Part shown: one piece after another, positions 12,976 through 26,788 of the stretch | Position numbering within the stretch: the stretch's first letter is position 1 | Layout of the letters: each line of letters starts with the position of its first letter | From: Hyalella azteca | Taxonomy: Eukaryota; Arthropoda; Malacostraca; Amphipoda; Hyalellidae | NCBI RefSeq assembly: GCF_000764305.2 | Contig: NW_025936328.1 | Coordinates: forward strand, 434,001 to 498,000 | Length of the DNA stretch: 64,000 bases | Direction of reading: 5' to 3' | Notes under the pieces: model-generated | The model's database searches: none | What the model was told of the DNA's origin: nothing | Seen by the model: only the letters and a program-made list of their open reading frames with translations | Made by a program: the position numbers and the translations under genes

Positions 12976-14449
12976 TTAAATAATCGGTAGGCAATCTAGA
13001 GTTAGCCTACACGAGCTGGCATGAATACTTGATTACATTATACGACGACGAGGTTACGGCTGCCGCAGGTTCAATTCGTTCCGAAACTAGAGTCGATCGG
13101 CCCGCTTTACTTCATTTAGAATTCATCTTGCATGCAGATTGATCTGAGATATCATAGGACCATTCAAATTAGAGCATCGCTATTGAAAGCCAAATTTGTT
13201 ACACTGTCGCTATGGAAGCCTAAATTACCAAACAAATTATTTGATCGAATTGACATTTTGTTAGAAACTTTACGATCCTAGAGTGAAATTTTGTTCCTAT
13301 GGGTTTTAAAGCTTTATATGCTGATCACATCATGTCGTTTATTATTATTGTAGTGCGAGTAAGAGAGAAAGTAAAAGGAAGTTTTCACAGTAGAATCCTT
13401 CAATAAAAAAGCACACAACACAAATGCCAAGGATCGAAGTTTACATAAATTTACTTATAAAAACGTATGAAGAAATCAAGTACAATAGGTTTTATTTCTT
13501 AGTTTTAAAATAGAAAATTAATCCATGGCTAATTTTCATGTAGAAGTTTGAAGTATGATCAAATTTATATTTCGGCGTTAGTACTGTGGTCTAGTTTATT
13601 CATGATTGTCAGAATAATATCGCACTGATATTCGACAATCATATAAACTGATATTCGAATTCAAATAAGAAGGGCGCGCTATACAAACCCATGCAGGATA
13701 TTATACACGATAGAAAGTTATCCCACTTACTTATTTCGTAGACCTTACTTCGTAAATACTCTATTAATATTTCAGCAAAATATAATTGGCCGAGCAATTA
13801 ATTGAACTTCTAGTTGTGTTTCGATTACCGCGTTGTATTTATACCTACTAATTTTCAGGTAATATTCTTGGTGAAAATTGTCTTTACATTTTACACGATA
13901 TAAATAAAGTAAAATTGAAAATTCGGTGTATTGCAGTTCACTTCAGAATTAATTAATATTTTTTGTTGATGTCAGTCGATCTAGGAAGAGTCCTTACAAA
14001 AAATATGAGTCATAACTTTTATTGAAATAATTCAAGCCCTTGATCGTTCAGATCAGGATTTTGCTGAATTTAATCTTGATTAATTAAAAGAATCATCGTA
14101 AAAAAATCGTGCAATAAGACCCTAAAATATGGATGTTATTTTTATGGATATTGATTGCGTGGATAAAATTCAACAGCGATTCTTAAAAACGAACCTAATA
14201 TGCCTTTGCATTTAAATTGCGCTCTCAATAATCCCAGCACGACAATCATTCCAGAAACCAATAAACTAATCAATAATTCGATGGGTATAGGAAGAAACCG
14301 GCGCATAATCACCGGAACTAGCGCGTCGTGTTACCGGTAGCGGAACAGCGTCGTGTCATTCGCTGCCGCTCCGAGTACGCGCGGCGCTCGATACCGGCCG
14401 CCGCTACCTGAAAATGGCCGAGCCTGTGCAACGGGGCGCACGCCAGCGC

Positions 14450-14760
14450 CTGCAGGAGCTAGGCATCCTACACGTCCTTATAAACATGTGAAGGACGAGT
14501 AATATTAGTATTAAATACGGCAGGCGGGAGTTAGGCATTCTATTTTAAAGGAAGTGTAATGTTAGTATTAATTAGGCTCGTGGGAGCTAGGCATCCTACT
14601 TTGAAGGAAGTGTAATGTTAGTATTAATTAGACCTGCAGTAGCAAAGGCATTCTATTATGAAGGAAGTACAATATCAATATTAATTAGGACTGCAAGAGA
14701 TAGGCATCATGCCATTGTAATTACTTAGGCGTGCAGTAGCAAGGCACAGCGTCTTAATAT
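14450..14760. repeat. About 57-bp tandem repeat, five degenerate copies, beside a CpG-rich block
   Basis: GGCAT(C/T)CTA anchors lie at 14462, 14534, 14590, 14647 and 14703. Units carry GGAGCTAGGCATCCTAC, GAAGGAAGTGTAATGTTAG and TATTAATTAGG words. The block just upstream (14300-14460) is unusually CpG-rich for this window. Confidence 0.75.
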
Positions 14761-16636
14761 ACAGATAGTATAATGAGAGGCCTACAGGAGCACGTAATCA
14801 TATCGAATAGAATGAAGAGATTAACCAGTAATACAGCACTCAATGTCACAGTTGAGGGTTTGCTTTGAGACTAAGCTCGTTTTCCAATCTTTTACATCAA
14901 ATCAAGTGTATTGTAAAATTAGACCGCAAAATCAATAAATTTATTCCCTACACGATCAGAAAAATTTCTCATCATATTTAATGCGTCTTTCGCTGTCATC
15001 GCGAATATCACACATTAAAGCAGCGAAATCCTTGACTTCGGATCAATAATTATTAAATGATAAATTTATTATTAACATTACGGTTAATATAATCGCAATC
15101 CGTATACGGTCAAATATCCATCGTCCATACTCAGTGTTTCTGGGTTAAAATAAGATAATTATATCAACCTTTATATTGATTTTCATTGCAGGAACTTGTT
15201 TGAAAAATTGTTTCCATGATTCAATTTTCTCATATAAAATAACAAAACAAAATTAAATGAAAAACAATTGCGGAAATCAGTTGCCAGTATTTTACTAAAA
15301 CACTTAAAAACATGGAAACTATTTTAATGATTAAAATAATCACATATTTCTATTCAATCTCACATGTAGAGAGTATTAAGAAATTATTTTTTTTATAGCA
15401 GAATAGTAGATTCGAGCACAAAAATGCCAGTAACATATTATATGAACAAACAATTTTTTTGCAAACTTCATCAGGTCTTTTATCACTCTATTCAATGAAC
15501 ACATATTAGTTGTCTTTGAACACTCCCCATTTTATTGATTAACATTTCCTTAAACTAGCTTAACCGTCCTTGTGCTTCCATTTCTTTTCCTTGAATTCGT
15601 TCAAAATGCAAATTAAGGAGCATGTCGTTAATGTGCCCAAATTCTGGCTGACGCGACGGACATCGCACAGAGACAAACGATGTTAGTTTTAACCACTCCA
15701 CATCTGCGGGTAGCTTTAGCACTGCATTCATCCCTCAAAATTTCCATCATCGAACGACCCTTATGAATAAAACACTGCAAATTGCAGGGCAAAAATTTAC
15801 AAGGAATGAGTTCGTATGAATTTACCATAACAAACGGGTGCAAATATTGAGGTGAAAAAACTCTTTATAGGTGCCGTGTGTTCTTCCAATTTCTCTCAGT
15901 TTTAGAATGCAGACCGAGTATGTTGAAAAAGAGTGATTATTGAAACGATTTGCAGATAGCAAAGTCCCTCATGGGCTCTCATATGTTATTCTAATAGTAT
16001 GTCAATTTTGTGATCGTACGAAATACGTCAATGGATAGCCATCTACCATGATACTCCACGGAATAGCTCACATAGCAAGAAGTTTTCCTCAAGAATTGCA
16101 AATTAAATTTAATAAAGTTTAACGCAAAGAAATCTTACACTAACATCAGAATGTCATCGAATTCGCCAACTGATGTGGGCAGTCTAATTCTACAACATAA
16201 TCATGTGTCGCCTGATTTCGATACAAAGACTTTGAAGCAATTATGTACAGTAGTTACTCACTGTAATTACTTCACCGGAATTTCAATTATAATAAAGACA
16301 TCTGTCAAAAAAATGTCTGTTCGAGGTTTGCATTTCATATTTCCACCCGGAATTTTTATCAATGCGACTTCTCGCTTTGGCTTCTCAACAAGTTATATTC
16401 AAGAATTGATACCGTCCAGTTAGATTCTTCGCCAGTTTGCTTATATTGATAGAGTGAAGCAAAAAATGTTATATCCGTTTCATCTAGAGAAAACTTCTTC
16501 ATTGTTCACTCCAAAACAATCAAGAGAAACAAAAGGTCGATGTCACCCCGGCATTACACACAATGGAAACTGTTTTGGGGAAGCGGTGCTTACAAATTCC
16601 GTCGTCTGAGAGCAAATTAGCGGAACCAGGCGCCAC

Positions 16637-16650
16637 CCACCAGGGGGCTG
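16637..16650 (+). promoter_or_regulatory. CTCF-like site in intron 1
   Basis: CCACCAGGGGGCTG matches the CTCF core CCASYAGRKGGCRS at all but one position (T for R near the end). It lies in a GC-rich island between AT-rich flanks. CTCF is present in insects with a related motif. One match of this quality in 64 kb can arise by chance. Confidence 0.25.
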
Positions 16651-19161
16651 CTCCGACTTGGCTACCTGCTGCTGCCTATCACCCAACCTAACCAGGTCCA
16701 AATTTGGTTCCTAGAAACAAGGCTCCTTCAACGTGATGGGCCACTCTGTATTGGTTTCTGGGTAAAGAAGTGGCACACGTCCACTTCGGCTTCTGGCCAA
16801 TTGCTATCAATTTGATGGCCTTCTCAACTTCGCCTACTAAAATTGATTCTTATCTTCGTATAAGCATTGACAGCTATTCCGTATTTTTCCTTTTAACGAA
16901 ATTTTTCTTTCAGGCTGAGTAAACATTGCACAACATGAGTACACTACACTGGCGAACAAAGCATCTTCCAATTTTGTATTCCACAAGTCAATTCATAGTT
17001 GTGAGAACAACGCTAACGCAAACATTTTTAAATAACATATTTGAAAATCTAAATAAATACATTTCTACGACCTATTCTTGATTGCGTGCTTTCATAATTT
17101 TAATTCAAAGCTAAAAAATCAGATTGTTAGCGATAACTCGTCAACTAGAGTCCAGGTGCTTGTCGCGCTTCATGGAACCCCAAAGCAGGCGGTTTGGGCA
17201 CCCTTATGTTGCTTGACGTGTCGTCTGTAGATATAAGGACAGCTGCGGGTTCATTTGAATGAGAGACAAACACGCTCATGACAAACATGTGCCTGGTCAC
17301 ATTCAACGGATTGCCTCAGCGATTATCTCTGACTACATCGAGTGACAGCTCACGGCAGACATCGCAGCCGGCACGCTTCGTGTGACTGCGCCAGATCGTG
17401 GTCATGAGAGGCCAGCGGGTCGTGGAGACGTGCGAGTCGTGTGTGAGGTTAACAGATCGTCGTTATTAAAGCAGTATTTTAGACATTCTAAAATTATTCA
17501 CAGCTCGTATTTCATTTTTGATCACGCATCAAAACATACATTTAATATCGTCGAATTCGAAGAATTGTTTCGTGTGTAAAAAATCTTTAAGCGCAGACGA
17601 TTTTTTTCGACAAATTAAGTTGAAAATCGAGATTAGGGTAAAAAAGCAACAACTTCCGCTGATGGATAGATTCAATTATTTCCTACGACATTAAAGTACT
17701 TTAGAATTTTCCAAGTTTCCTCCAAGTATTAATACAATTCAGAAATGACACGCTTCAGGACAGTAAAATTTTCTTCATCTACTCTCTAAATTTCATTTTC
17801 CATAATTTTGGCACTCTGCTACTAAATTTCAAGCTCCACAGGCAGTAGACAATAATTTACATTGAATTGTCATAATCAAAGTCAACAGAATTTTTTTGCA
17901 TCGTCGTAATTACTCAATTCCCATTCGGTTTGGTGCTGCGATTCCCCGCGGCTGCCGCGCGCCAGGAATGGTCGTTGGCAGGAGCCGGAGGAAGAGCGAG
18001 CATAACTTGGCGTGAAATTTGTGCTGTCACGGCGATGCGGGAGGTGGATTAGCTCCCGTTCCATAAGTTACGCTGCCGCTATTCCATATATGAGCAGTCG
18101 ACTCGGTGCAAGCAAGGCTGGGGAACAGTAAACGTTAGCATGGAATTCTTGTGGGGTTGCGCGAGTTCGTCATGTTGATGGGTTGCAGATCAATAATTTA
18201 CGTTGTTGTTGTCGTGTGACAAGGTTTTTAAGTGGCGGTTGTGTTAGCAACTGTCAGAAAATATTAATATAATCTCTGCATACACGTAGCAGCAGTTTGA
18301 GATCGATGTATTGATCTCAATGGGTTGGTTCTTCTTTAGCCCCAAGTTGTGGAGCTTTTGCTGCTGCACCTCGTTGCAGGCATGGATCGATTAAAAGGAA
18401 ATTGTTTTAAACGCAATCACTTGGAGGTTTCATACTTAATTTAAAATAATTTAGGCTTCAGGGCTTTGAGAAATTTACTTCATTAATCCAGCACTCGCGC
18501 AGGATGCTTTTTTTACCTGAAAGCATATACACTAAAATTTCAACTTAGGTCGGTATAGGCACCTAAAAACCAGAGGAAATACATTCTTACTTTGAAAATA
18601 CTACAGACGGCAATGTCATCTAGGCATATAAAGCTGGTCAAGTACCGTTCCCTCTCAGTGTGTGGTAGAAAATGTTGACAAGGCAAGGCGGAGAAAATTT
18701 AGATTCACGTCTGCAGTTCTTGCTTCGTCGCCTCTGCCGTGCTTGCTTTTCTGGCACGCGTTGTGACAGCCAACAATGCGTGAGAAATTACAAAGATTAC
18801 ACGAGCCATTTTATTAATGGCGCAGGGACCCCGAAAGAATTTCGAAGAAACACTTAGATTCAGATCCGCATTCAGATTTTGATTTTGACTTTACGTCCTT
18901 GTCCTTGCCGTATTGGTACCTACGTGAAATCGACACTTTTAGACCCACTTTCGTACTTCCAGCCCTGCTACGAAGATGAAATTTTGGCCCATAATAGAGC
19001 CTGATTTTAGATTGACGAATCAAAAGTCGGATCCCCAAAATTCCCCATGGGGAAGACACAAATCCCCAAAAACGAATAATTTTTTCAAAAATTCACCAAA
19101 AATCAGCCGTTGCTTGCACGCGCCTCTATCTTGGCTCCTTTTCTTCTCATTGGTTGGGGCA

Positions 19162-19331
19162 NNNNNNNNNNNNNNNNNNNNNNNNNNNNNNNNNNNNNNN
19201 NNNNNNNNNNNNNNNNNNNNNNNNNNNNNNNNNNNNNNNNNNNNNNNNNNNNNNNNNNNNNNNNNNNNNNNNNNNNNNNNNNNNNNNNNNNNNNNNNNNN
19301 NNNNNNNNNNNNNNNNNNNNNNNNNNNNNNN
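19162..19331. other. Assembly gap (170 N)
   Basis: An unbroken run of 170 N lies inside intron 1. The flanks do not obviously match each other. Any open frame drawn across it is meaningless. Confidence 1.
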
Positions 19332-21704
19332 ATGCTGCGCAGGGTTTTGAATTATGGGTAATGTAAGGTTGGGCTCGAGATAATTACATTATTTTGAGTA
19401 CGGAAAGTTTATTATGAGTATGGATGGAGTAGAGCCGTACAGGTTAGGTAAGGTTGGATAAGGTAAGGTATAAATAATTATGGTTACATAGATTATGGTA
19501 GATGGGGAAAAGCTAGACAAGTTTAGGCAAAATCAACAATGTGAAATACAGAGAGAGTAGGCAAGGTTTTAAAATATATGGAAGTGGTCAATTCTTTTGA
19601 TGTTTTCGGAATTGCGTTTGAGTTTAAATACGATATTGGCAGAGTGAGCTGATGATTGCTTGAGTGCTGTCTAATGTTGCAATTGATTAGATATGAATTG
19701 TGACTGTGAGTATTGGAATTCTTTACAGGAGTTGTTTTGGTGGAAGTGTGCTATTTTAATGATGGCTTTTTGAAATTGATTGTTTTTAGAAGTGATAAGA
19801 TATAGAACTGTGAGTATATATTGTATATGCCTTAATGATGGAGTTGTTTGTGGTTAGTGAATTGTTGGTTATGATGTGAAAAGAGTGCGCTGGTGATTGA
19901 ATTGATTAGGTGTGTTATTGATGTGATTTATATTATTATATTGAGCTGTTTGTATGCAGGTAATGTTGAAATTATATGTGTGAAAAGGGACTGTTGCGGC
20001 ATGATTGTCCCTGATGTGCTGGTTTTTCTTTGTCTGTGCCGACGACGTTTACGGTTGTAATCACGAATTAGACGATGCACAGAGCAGCGTGTGTGCAATA
20101 TCGGTGCGAAGCTCCAGCAGCCATGTCAGAATTATGTAAAAATTTGATATATCGTTATTATTTCGTACACAATGTAATATGCATGCATGGGTACAGAATT
20201 GTTTATTCTTAGTAACCTTTCATGTCATATTATAAGTCGTTTAATTTCAAGTATATTCCCCAAACTATCTCAGGGACTAATGACCGCCACAATCTGCAAT
20301 AATAGAGAATAATGAGAATAATGTGAAAACGGAAATTTATGAAACGTCAATTATTTGTGAAGGGGCAAGTTTTAGGTTGAGAGTAACAACTACGACCACA
20401 TAATGCCTTTAGTTTGGCGTACATTGAAGTGAAATTTAATGAAATAATTCATAATTTTGTTCCTTCAGCTTTTATTGATTAGGAATGTTTGGAATTCAGC
20501 CTTAATTTAAACAGACACGTTTGCAGTCGGTGTATCGATCATTTCCGAAAACATTAGATTAGTTTTTATATCTTCATATTATTTATAAAATTAAGTCCAT
20601 GATACATTAATTGGTTGACAGGCAACGTCTTTTGATTTCCGCTTAATTAAACAAGTACATTTTTACGAGTATATATGACCAGTTCTCTGTAGTACATTGT
20701 GAGTTTAGCACTTGAGATCGTACCCAAGAGGATGTACGATGCCGATATCGTTACCCTCGTGTATATCCACCAGTTCCAGTCATTCCAGCTTGGGTTTAAT
20801 GTTGTATTGAAAATCGTGTGGTGAAGCAACGATGGCTGTTATGCAGTGATGAATTGTATTCTATTTATGGATTTTCACAAGTGTGAGCGGGGGTCCATTG
20901 GTCCCCGATAAGCTCCACATGAGGCGTCTTTTCTCAGCTCTTGATAAAGTGTAGAAAAGCCTGCCTCCAATAGGATGGCTATCGCACGCATCTCCTGGGC
21001 TATTCATCCAATGGTTGTGCTCCTTTAAGAGCGATTCGAAGGTTCCTTTGATCGCTCAAAGCCCTCGAAATTGCGATGGCCGTCTCTGATACGAGGATAC
21101 CAGAAGCTTATATACATTTTGCCTATTAATGGCAAGCACGGGAATAAAATCGATTGTGAGCTGATTTCATGACCTAAGACATACTTTTACGACGTTCGAG
21201 TTCACTCGTCTCATTGCAGGCGATTTAACTAATCATTTTGTCTAAATTGTAAATTAATTACCTTTACAAATGACTATGAACAAGCAGATATATTCTACTG
21301 TTAAATGATGCCTTTTCATCATCAACCATAACATATACATTTAAAATCTATGCAACTAATGTCCTTCAAAACTAGAAACGTGACGTAACTTTTCCTGAAA
21401 TTATAACAACCTTTGTGTAGTAACAAAATGATGTTCCTAAAATTTTAAGCTTGTTTCACGGGGGTGGTCTACTGTGAATTCCATAGAGCGTGAGGCCATA
21501 GGCATCTAAAGCAGCACCAGTATTTACAGCTGTTAGGGCCACACCTTAGATTTAGAAGAGGACAAACAGTACAATTGGCACCCCGGAGCGCGTGATGGCC
21601 GATGTCAGTGCAGAAGGCAGGGGTTCTGCTGGACGACTGATAGATGAGATGTGCTGGTGGTCCTCCATGGAACGACGCTTCCAGTCGCTGCTTCCATACG
21701 GCAA

Positions 21705-22035
21705 CGTGGCTCTAAAAACGTCACAAGTGGCGTGACTTTTTGGTGATGATAACCCATGGCTCTTTCTGACTTTATCGAGGTTCTAAAAACGTCAGAAGTG
21801 ACGCTCAGCGTTGCGTTACATCCTGGAATGGGTAACTCGTGCTTCTAGTCGAGAATGCAGCTCCGAAAACGAATGTTCACGTAAGTTGCAATGGGTTTTA
21901 AATCATACGTCGGAACAGAGACGTTATATGAAAAACGCCATAGTAAATAACTTCCTGGAGGCGGTCACCCCAGGCTTCCAGCCGGCAATTTGGTTCTAGA
22001 GAGACTTCTGAAGTGACGTTCAGCGTGACGTTAAT
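21705..22035. repeat. Degenerate repeats of an AAAACGTCA(C/G)AAGTG(G/A)CG motif
   Basis: Related words occur at about 21712 (CTCTAAAAACGTCACAAGTG), 21780 (TTCTAAAAACGTCAGAAGTG) and 21993 (TTCTAGAGAGACTTCTGAAG), each followed by a GACG(C/T)TCAGCG or GCGTGAC-like word. This looks like an old tandem array. The function is unknown. Confidence 0.5.
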
Positions 22036-23605
22036 TTCTAAATAAGAGACTGGACGCACGAGTTAATAAACAAAATCGTACGTCGTAACGCAATTGCTTG
22101 CAGTTATAATGGATCACCGACTGGCCGTGACAGAAAAAATATTAATTGACCATCATTAACTAATCTTGATCTCTACAGTAAAATATGTTGAATTCCAAAC
22201 CTAATATATGAATAACCATCGAATTGAAATCATCAAATCCCAGAATAACAATTGCATTTGCAAGCATCTGCAGCGCATTTGAAAAATATACCATAAATGC
22301 ACTTCATAAGGTTCATCGTAAATTCACTTCATAAGGTTATCAATAATTAGATGAAGCCGCATATACTTTCTTTCTATTCATGCTTGTAAAGCACGACATA
22401 CCACGTACTACCACCAAGTATTCAAATTTAATCAAGAAACATTTGTAGTAATTTTCATACTTCTATTTGATTGTCAAACATGATGTTTCAAAGAGATCAA
22501 AGTCAATGTTTCTTGAAATTTTAGATTCCATGAAGTTCACTAGTATAACAGAATTGATTCCAATTCAAACAGTAACAGAATCCTCTGCATCAATCCTTCG
22601 CCTGAAAATCAAAATATTTTGAGATATACCAAATTTAAGTGTCAAAAACAACAACCAAAGGAGATTGACCGCAAAAGTTCACAGTAAGATTCTTCCCCAG
22701 AGATTCAAAAGAATATATATTGACAGATCTTTTCGATTGCGGAGCAGGGAAGGATCGGTCGTTACTAAATTGCGGGCGAAAGCTTCGACGGAATACAAGC
22801 GTTCAAGAGCGAATCCACGGTATTTACTACAGGTCCCTGGAATGCGTGTAATGCCCTACACAGCCGAACGTCTTGTTTGTTCAACCTAATTGTGTCCAAG
22901 CTAGTCGATTAATTTTCTCGGTAGCCATGAGCACGGTTACTGCCGAGCTTCTCAGTACCCTAAATAGATCCATTAAAATTTCTCGGCCCTGGAACGTGCA
23001 CAAGGATTTTCCAAACATCTCGCCGATGCCTGGAAAATCTTTCGTGTTCACATTAGAGTTGTTTGAAGAGTACTGCTATGGTAATAGAACTTATATAGCC
23101 CTGAATAATGTTACTTTGTGCACCTTTATACCCTGTATTCTGTTGTTATTCGTGAGCTTCAGATGTCTTGCTTTAATTATAGAGTCTCGCTTTCCAGTTC
23201 AGACTTGATTTCATATAATAGAGGCTTGTCCGTTTTATGAATATGATTTTGAAATAACAAAAAGGCTTTGCTACTCTGCTCATTTATTTGATAGTACAAA
23301 TAAATAGCTTCGCAACGAGGATTAAATTTACCAAAATGGTAATTCAATATCATATTGTAGCCGTAAAAACAGTAAAAGCACAAAATGGATAATCAAATTA
23401 TATGTATAAATAGGCTGGTAACTGTTTTCTCGACGTTTCAACTTACTTGATTTCTTTCGCAACAATTCAGTCAAATGAAGATAAAATTACTGTTTTAGAG
23501 CTTTCGATTTTGAAATAAAAACTTCTGAATAGAAGCACCAGCTGGTTTCGAACTGAAACGATTATTTCGACCAAATACTCGTTGAATTGAATTTATTTTC
23601 ATATA

Positions 23606-24450
23606 ATTCAGCTTCTATCTGTAGTATTGAATGCTTGCTCTTGTATTTCAGCTTCTTATTTGTAGAATTGAACGCTTGCTTTTTATTAAAACGTTTTTCT
23701 TAGCTTAGCTTCGCGTTTGTTTGTTTGTTTGTTTGTTTGTTGTTAAAATTGACAACGAAAATTAGCCCACTTCCGATTGCTCTAGAGATCTGAAATTCGG
23801 CATGCAGGCTATTTTTGCCTAACAATTCCAGATACAATCATAAAAACTTGCAATTAGAGACCTAAATTAGCTTAATCGAGTAAAGTATATATATATATAG
23901 TATATATATAGTATGACGTGCGGGCGCTGACGTTATAGACGAGCAGGCGCTGACGCTGCGTATCATCGATACGTACATCAAGTCATGCTTTTTAGTCTGT
24001 GCAGCAACGGACTAAAAAGGAGAAAATAAAATACTTAAAAATACTTTTTTAAAAACACGTTTTTCTTGTGGACTAAAAAGTAGAAAATAAAATACTTAAA
24101 AAAAAAACTTTTTAAAAAACACGTTTTTCTTGTGGACTAAAAAGTAGAAAATAAATTATGGCTTGCCCCAAAAATGTGGGTCGGGCTGTACGATCACCAT
24201 CAAATTTCCAAAATTCGTGTGTTGTGTGCTTTTCGCTTTAATCATAAATCTGCCCTGTAGAATTGAACGCTTGCTCTTATATTTCAGCTTCTCATTTGTA
24301 GAATTGAACGCTTGCTTTTACATTTCAGCTTCTGCATGGTCTGTAGTATTGAACGGTTGCTCGTGTAATTCAATTTCTTAATTCTTGCATTGAACGCTTT
24401 ATCTTGTAATGCTCTCACGATTTGTTGTATTGAACGCTTGCTCTTATTTA
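23606..24450. repeat. About 50-bp minisatellite split by an inserted block
   Basis: Units reading TTCAGCTTCT..TTTGTAGAATTGAACGCTTGCT occur at 23606-23685 and resume at 24256-24448. Between them lies about 560 bp of different sequence, containing (GTTT)n at about 23717-23741, a TA-rich run at 23885-23912 and a second tandem array at 24009-24160. The simplest reading is an insertion into a pre-existing array. No inverted ends or target duplication are clear. Confidence 0.65.
24009..24160. repeat. 60-65 bp tandem repeat, about 2.5 copies
   Basis: GGACTAAAAAG(G/T)AGAAAATAAA begins at 24009, 24070 and 24134. Units also share AATACTTAAAAA, then ACACGTTTTTCTTGT. Confidence 0.85.
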
Positions 24451-26313
24451 TATGCAGGTTTTATTTGTTTTATGGAACTCTTGCTCTGATTACTCAACTC
24501 CTTACCTTAGTTAAGCTGATATAATAAAATTCTCCCTCTTACTCAAACTCGAACGCTACGTGGTGGCGCGAGGAAGTGGAGTGAAGCTGGCGACGTATAA
24601 CGCAGCCAGCGTCACTCCTACCGCCGAACCCTGAATTATTGAAGAATAAATAGCCACGGTGAATAGGTACGATGAATGTGCGACTCTCAGTAATAAAGGA
24701 CATAATGGGCTCTCTTTGATGAGTCTGACACCACTGATACCCATCTATTGAATAGGGTGAGACGTGAGTCAATAGGGGGCTGCTATTCTGTCAACCGCAA
24801 AAAGTGATCGCTGGTATAGGGTAGACGATTCAAAAGAGGACTCTCTAGTCAGCCAACATTTAAAGTGCACTAACTAGCACTCTCTGCCTGCCTTCCTTGC
24901 TAAATCACCGCACCAATAATGACATTCTCTACAGCACTTATCCTACTTCTCCAAATCGCCAGCCATAGATCAAGCGCAGAAGGCGTGCAGCGACACCCTC
25001 TAACACGGTTTCAAAGGGCGAGTGCTTGTGCGGTCTTTCCAAAAGTCATTCTACCAAGATGGATTACGCATGGATTGGCCAACAGCATCATTTGATTACC
25101 CCCTAACTTTGCAAGTTATCATATTTCTTCCGGCGACTATGATTTACGCTGATATGATCGTGATCTTTTCACAGCATTAACGTTCCATTAAAACTCCTTA
25201 CAGGAACCTAAGCCTTAATTCATGGTCACTCAAATATATATGAGCTGCTTACTTAGGGGTCGATCGGGTGTAAATAATTACGTCGTTAGACAAGCTCCAG
25301 GAGCCTCTGAATAATAGGTTAATACTGTTTGCAGATGCATTGCTTGTTCAAGTTTCGCTGCACTTCGTGTATCAGATAATCTTAGGTAAAAAATCAACAC
25401 CAGGCCGAGCGTTGCACGACCGCGTTCAAAATGTATTTTTTTAAATGAAAGTTTCAAGCAAATTAAATAGTCACAAAACATCAAGTCATCCTCCACGAGC
25501 ATAGCTACAAGCTACCGAGATAAAACTTCTTTCAGTATATAATCATCCGAATACAGATGTATCTGGTATAGTCTTATAGAATAGCTTCAACGCCATCAAA
25601 AGCCTCTAACCAAAATAACTAAGATATATTTTATATTTTATAAAACCGACTCGTAATATTGGCCTTGCACAATAGCCTTGTACTTGATTTGAATAACCAC
25701 GCGTTCTCTGAGTGTTCCTGCCGTGATTGACAGTCTCTGTGAAGGATGACAATGAAGTTGACGCTCCTGCATCAGATCAGAGGTCTCCTCAACAACATGA
25801 TCGTGACCGATTGCTTCTCAAGCAGGATTAGGTTGAGGACAAAATTAAAATCTGTTTATAAAAAGTTATATTTAGATGCCAGATCGCGCCTCTGGTAATT
25901 CCTTCGGCGTAACAGTGCTGAAGTCTGATAATTTTTTGATTACCCAACTATATTACGATTATAATTTTCCTCTACCTATTAAATTGAGCCAGATTTTCTA
26001 TATTATTCGTTGCTACTAAGAACATTTCAATAAAAATGTTCTAAATAGGTATTATTTATATATGTATATATTATTTATTACTTAGTACATTATTCTTATT
26101 TTTATAATTTAGAGATTCAATTAACGTGTTCTCGTTAAAAAGAAGAATATAGTACTTTTCAAGATATTGACGAGTCATACTTTCATAACCTAATGTTTCA
26201 TTCTGACGAATAACGGTCAATTCTTAACCATCACCAAAATTATAGAGAAGTTTGTACTGATTCCATTTATCTTAGATCTGCCAAAATTCATAAACTCGTG
26301 TTGCTTTTTCCAG

Positions 26314-26788
26314 GAAAACTGCCAGAAACGAGCATCAAATCGGAGGACGAGCTCGATCCTCACAATCTAGACCACGCTGAAGACATCGACGTCGACGCCG
26401 TGTCCGAGCGAGAAGACAACGAATCCTCCAAAGAAGACGCATCCAGTTTGATCGGAACGCCCCGAAGAAATTCCCACAACTCGCACATTAATAAACATAG
26501 TAACCACAGCAGCAGTCAGAATGGACTTAGTAACAAGAGTCCTCGACATCACCAGAACCAGAGTCCGTCGTCGCCTGAGCCTATGGGAGTCGGCAAAGAA
26601 GACGACGAAGATAATCACTCACCGAACGGTGGCGCCGGAGGACGACCCATCAAACCGACTAAATTGGAACTGCGGGTACGAGGAAATTGTCAAGACTTGG
26701 AGTCCATTCCTTGTCACTTGGAAACCAAAGAACTCTGGGAAAAATTCTACGAATTGGGAACCGAAATGATCATCACCAAAACGGGCAG
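26314..26788 (+). CDS. mid/H15: midline/H15 (Tbx20-family) T-box factor, coding exon 2 (linker and T-box start)
   Basis: The acceptor is TTGCTTTTTCCAG|GA and the donor CAG|GTGAGT, both strong. The exon enters in phase 1 (G|GA = Gly48) and leaves in phase 2 (AG|A = Arg206), giving residues 49-205. Residues 54-92 are acidic and serine-rich (KSEDELD, AEDIDVDAVSEREDNESSKED). Residues 98-135 are rich in Asn, His and Ser (NSHNSHINKHSNHSSSQNG, SPRHHQNQSPSSPEP) and are probably disordered. Residues 144-147 form a second acidic patch (EDDE). The T-box DNA-binding domain begins near residue 182 with HLETKELWEKFYELGTEM and IITKTG. This closely follows Drosophila mid/H15 (LETKELW.KF..LGTEMIITKTGRRMFP). 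Tbx1-type proteins read differently here (LW.EF..LGTEMIVTK.G), so the Tbx20 class is preferred. Whether this is the orthologue of mid or of H15 cannot be decided from this fragment. Confidence 0.95.

Larger units (their letters stand above)
10372..26313 (+). other. mid/H15: Intron 1 of midline/H15 (15.9 kb, phase 1)
   Basis: The intron begins GTTAGT and ends TTGCTTTTTCCAG. It contains no supportable gene. It holds three or more degenerate tandem arrays, the 170-base gap, a split minisatellite and GC-richer islands (14281-14465, 16510-16760, 17120-17460, 21470-22030). The islands are the best places to look for enhancers or old transposon pieces. An additional small coding exon is not excluded, but none is needed to keep the frame. 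Confidence 0.8.

Noticed and set aside
18976..19366. Plus-strand frames running through 19162-19331
   Set aside because: They cross a 170-base run of N and have no meaning.
19441..19470. GGTTAGGTAAGGTTGGATAAGG-like sequence as telomeric repeat
   Set aside because: It is too degenerate to count as a TTAGG array.
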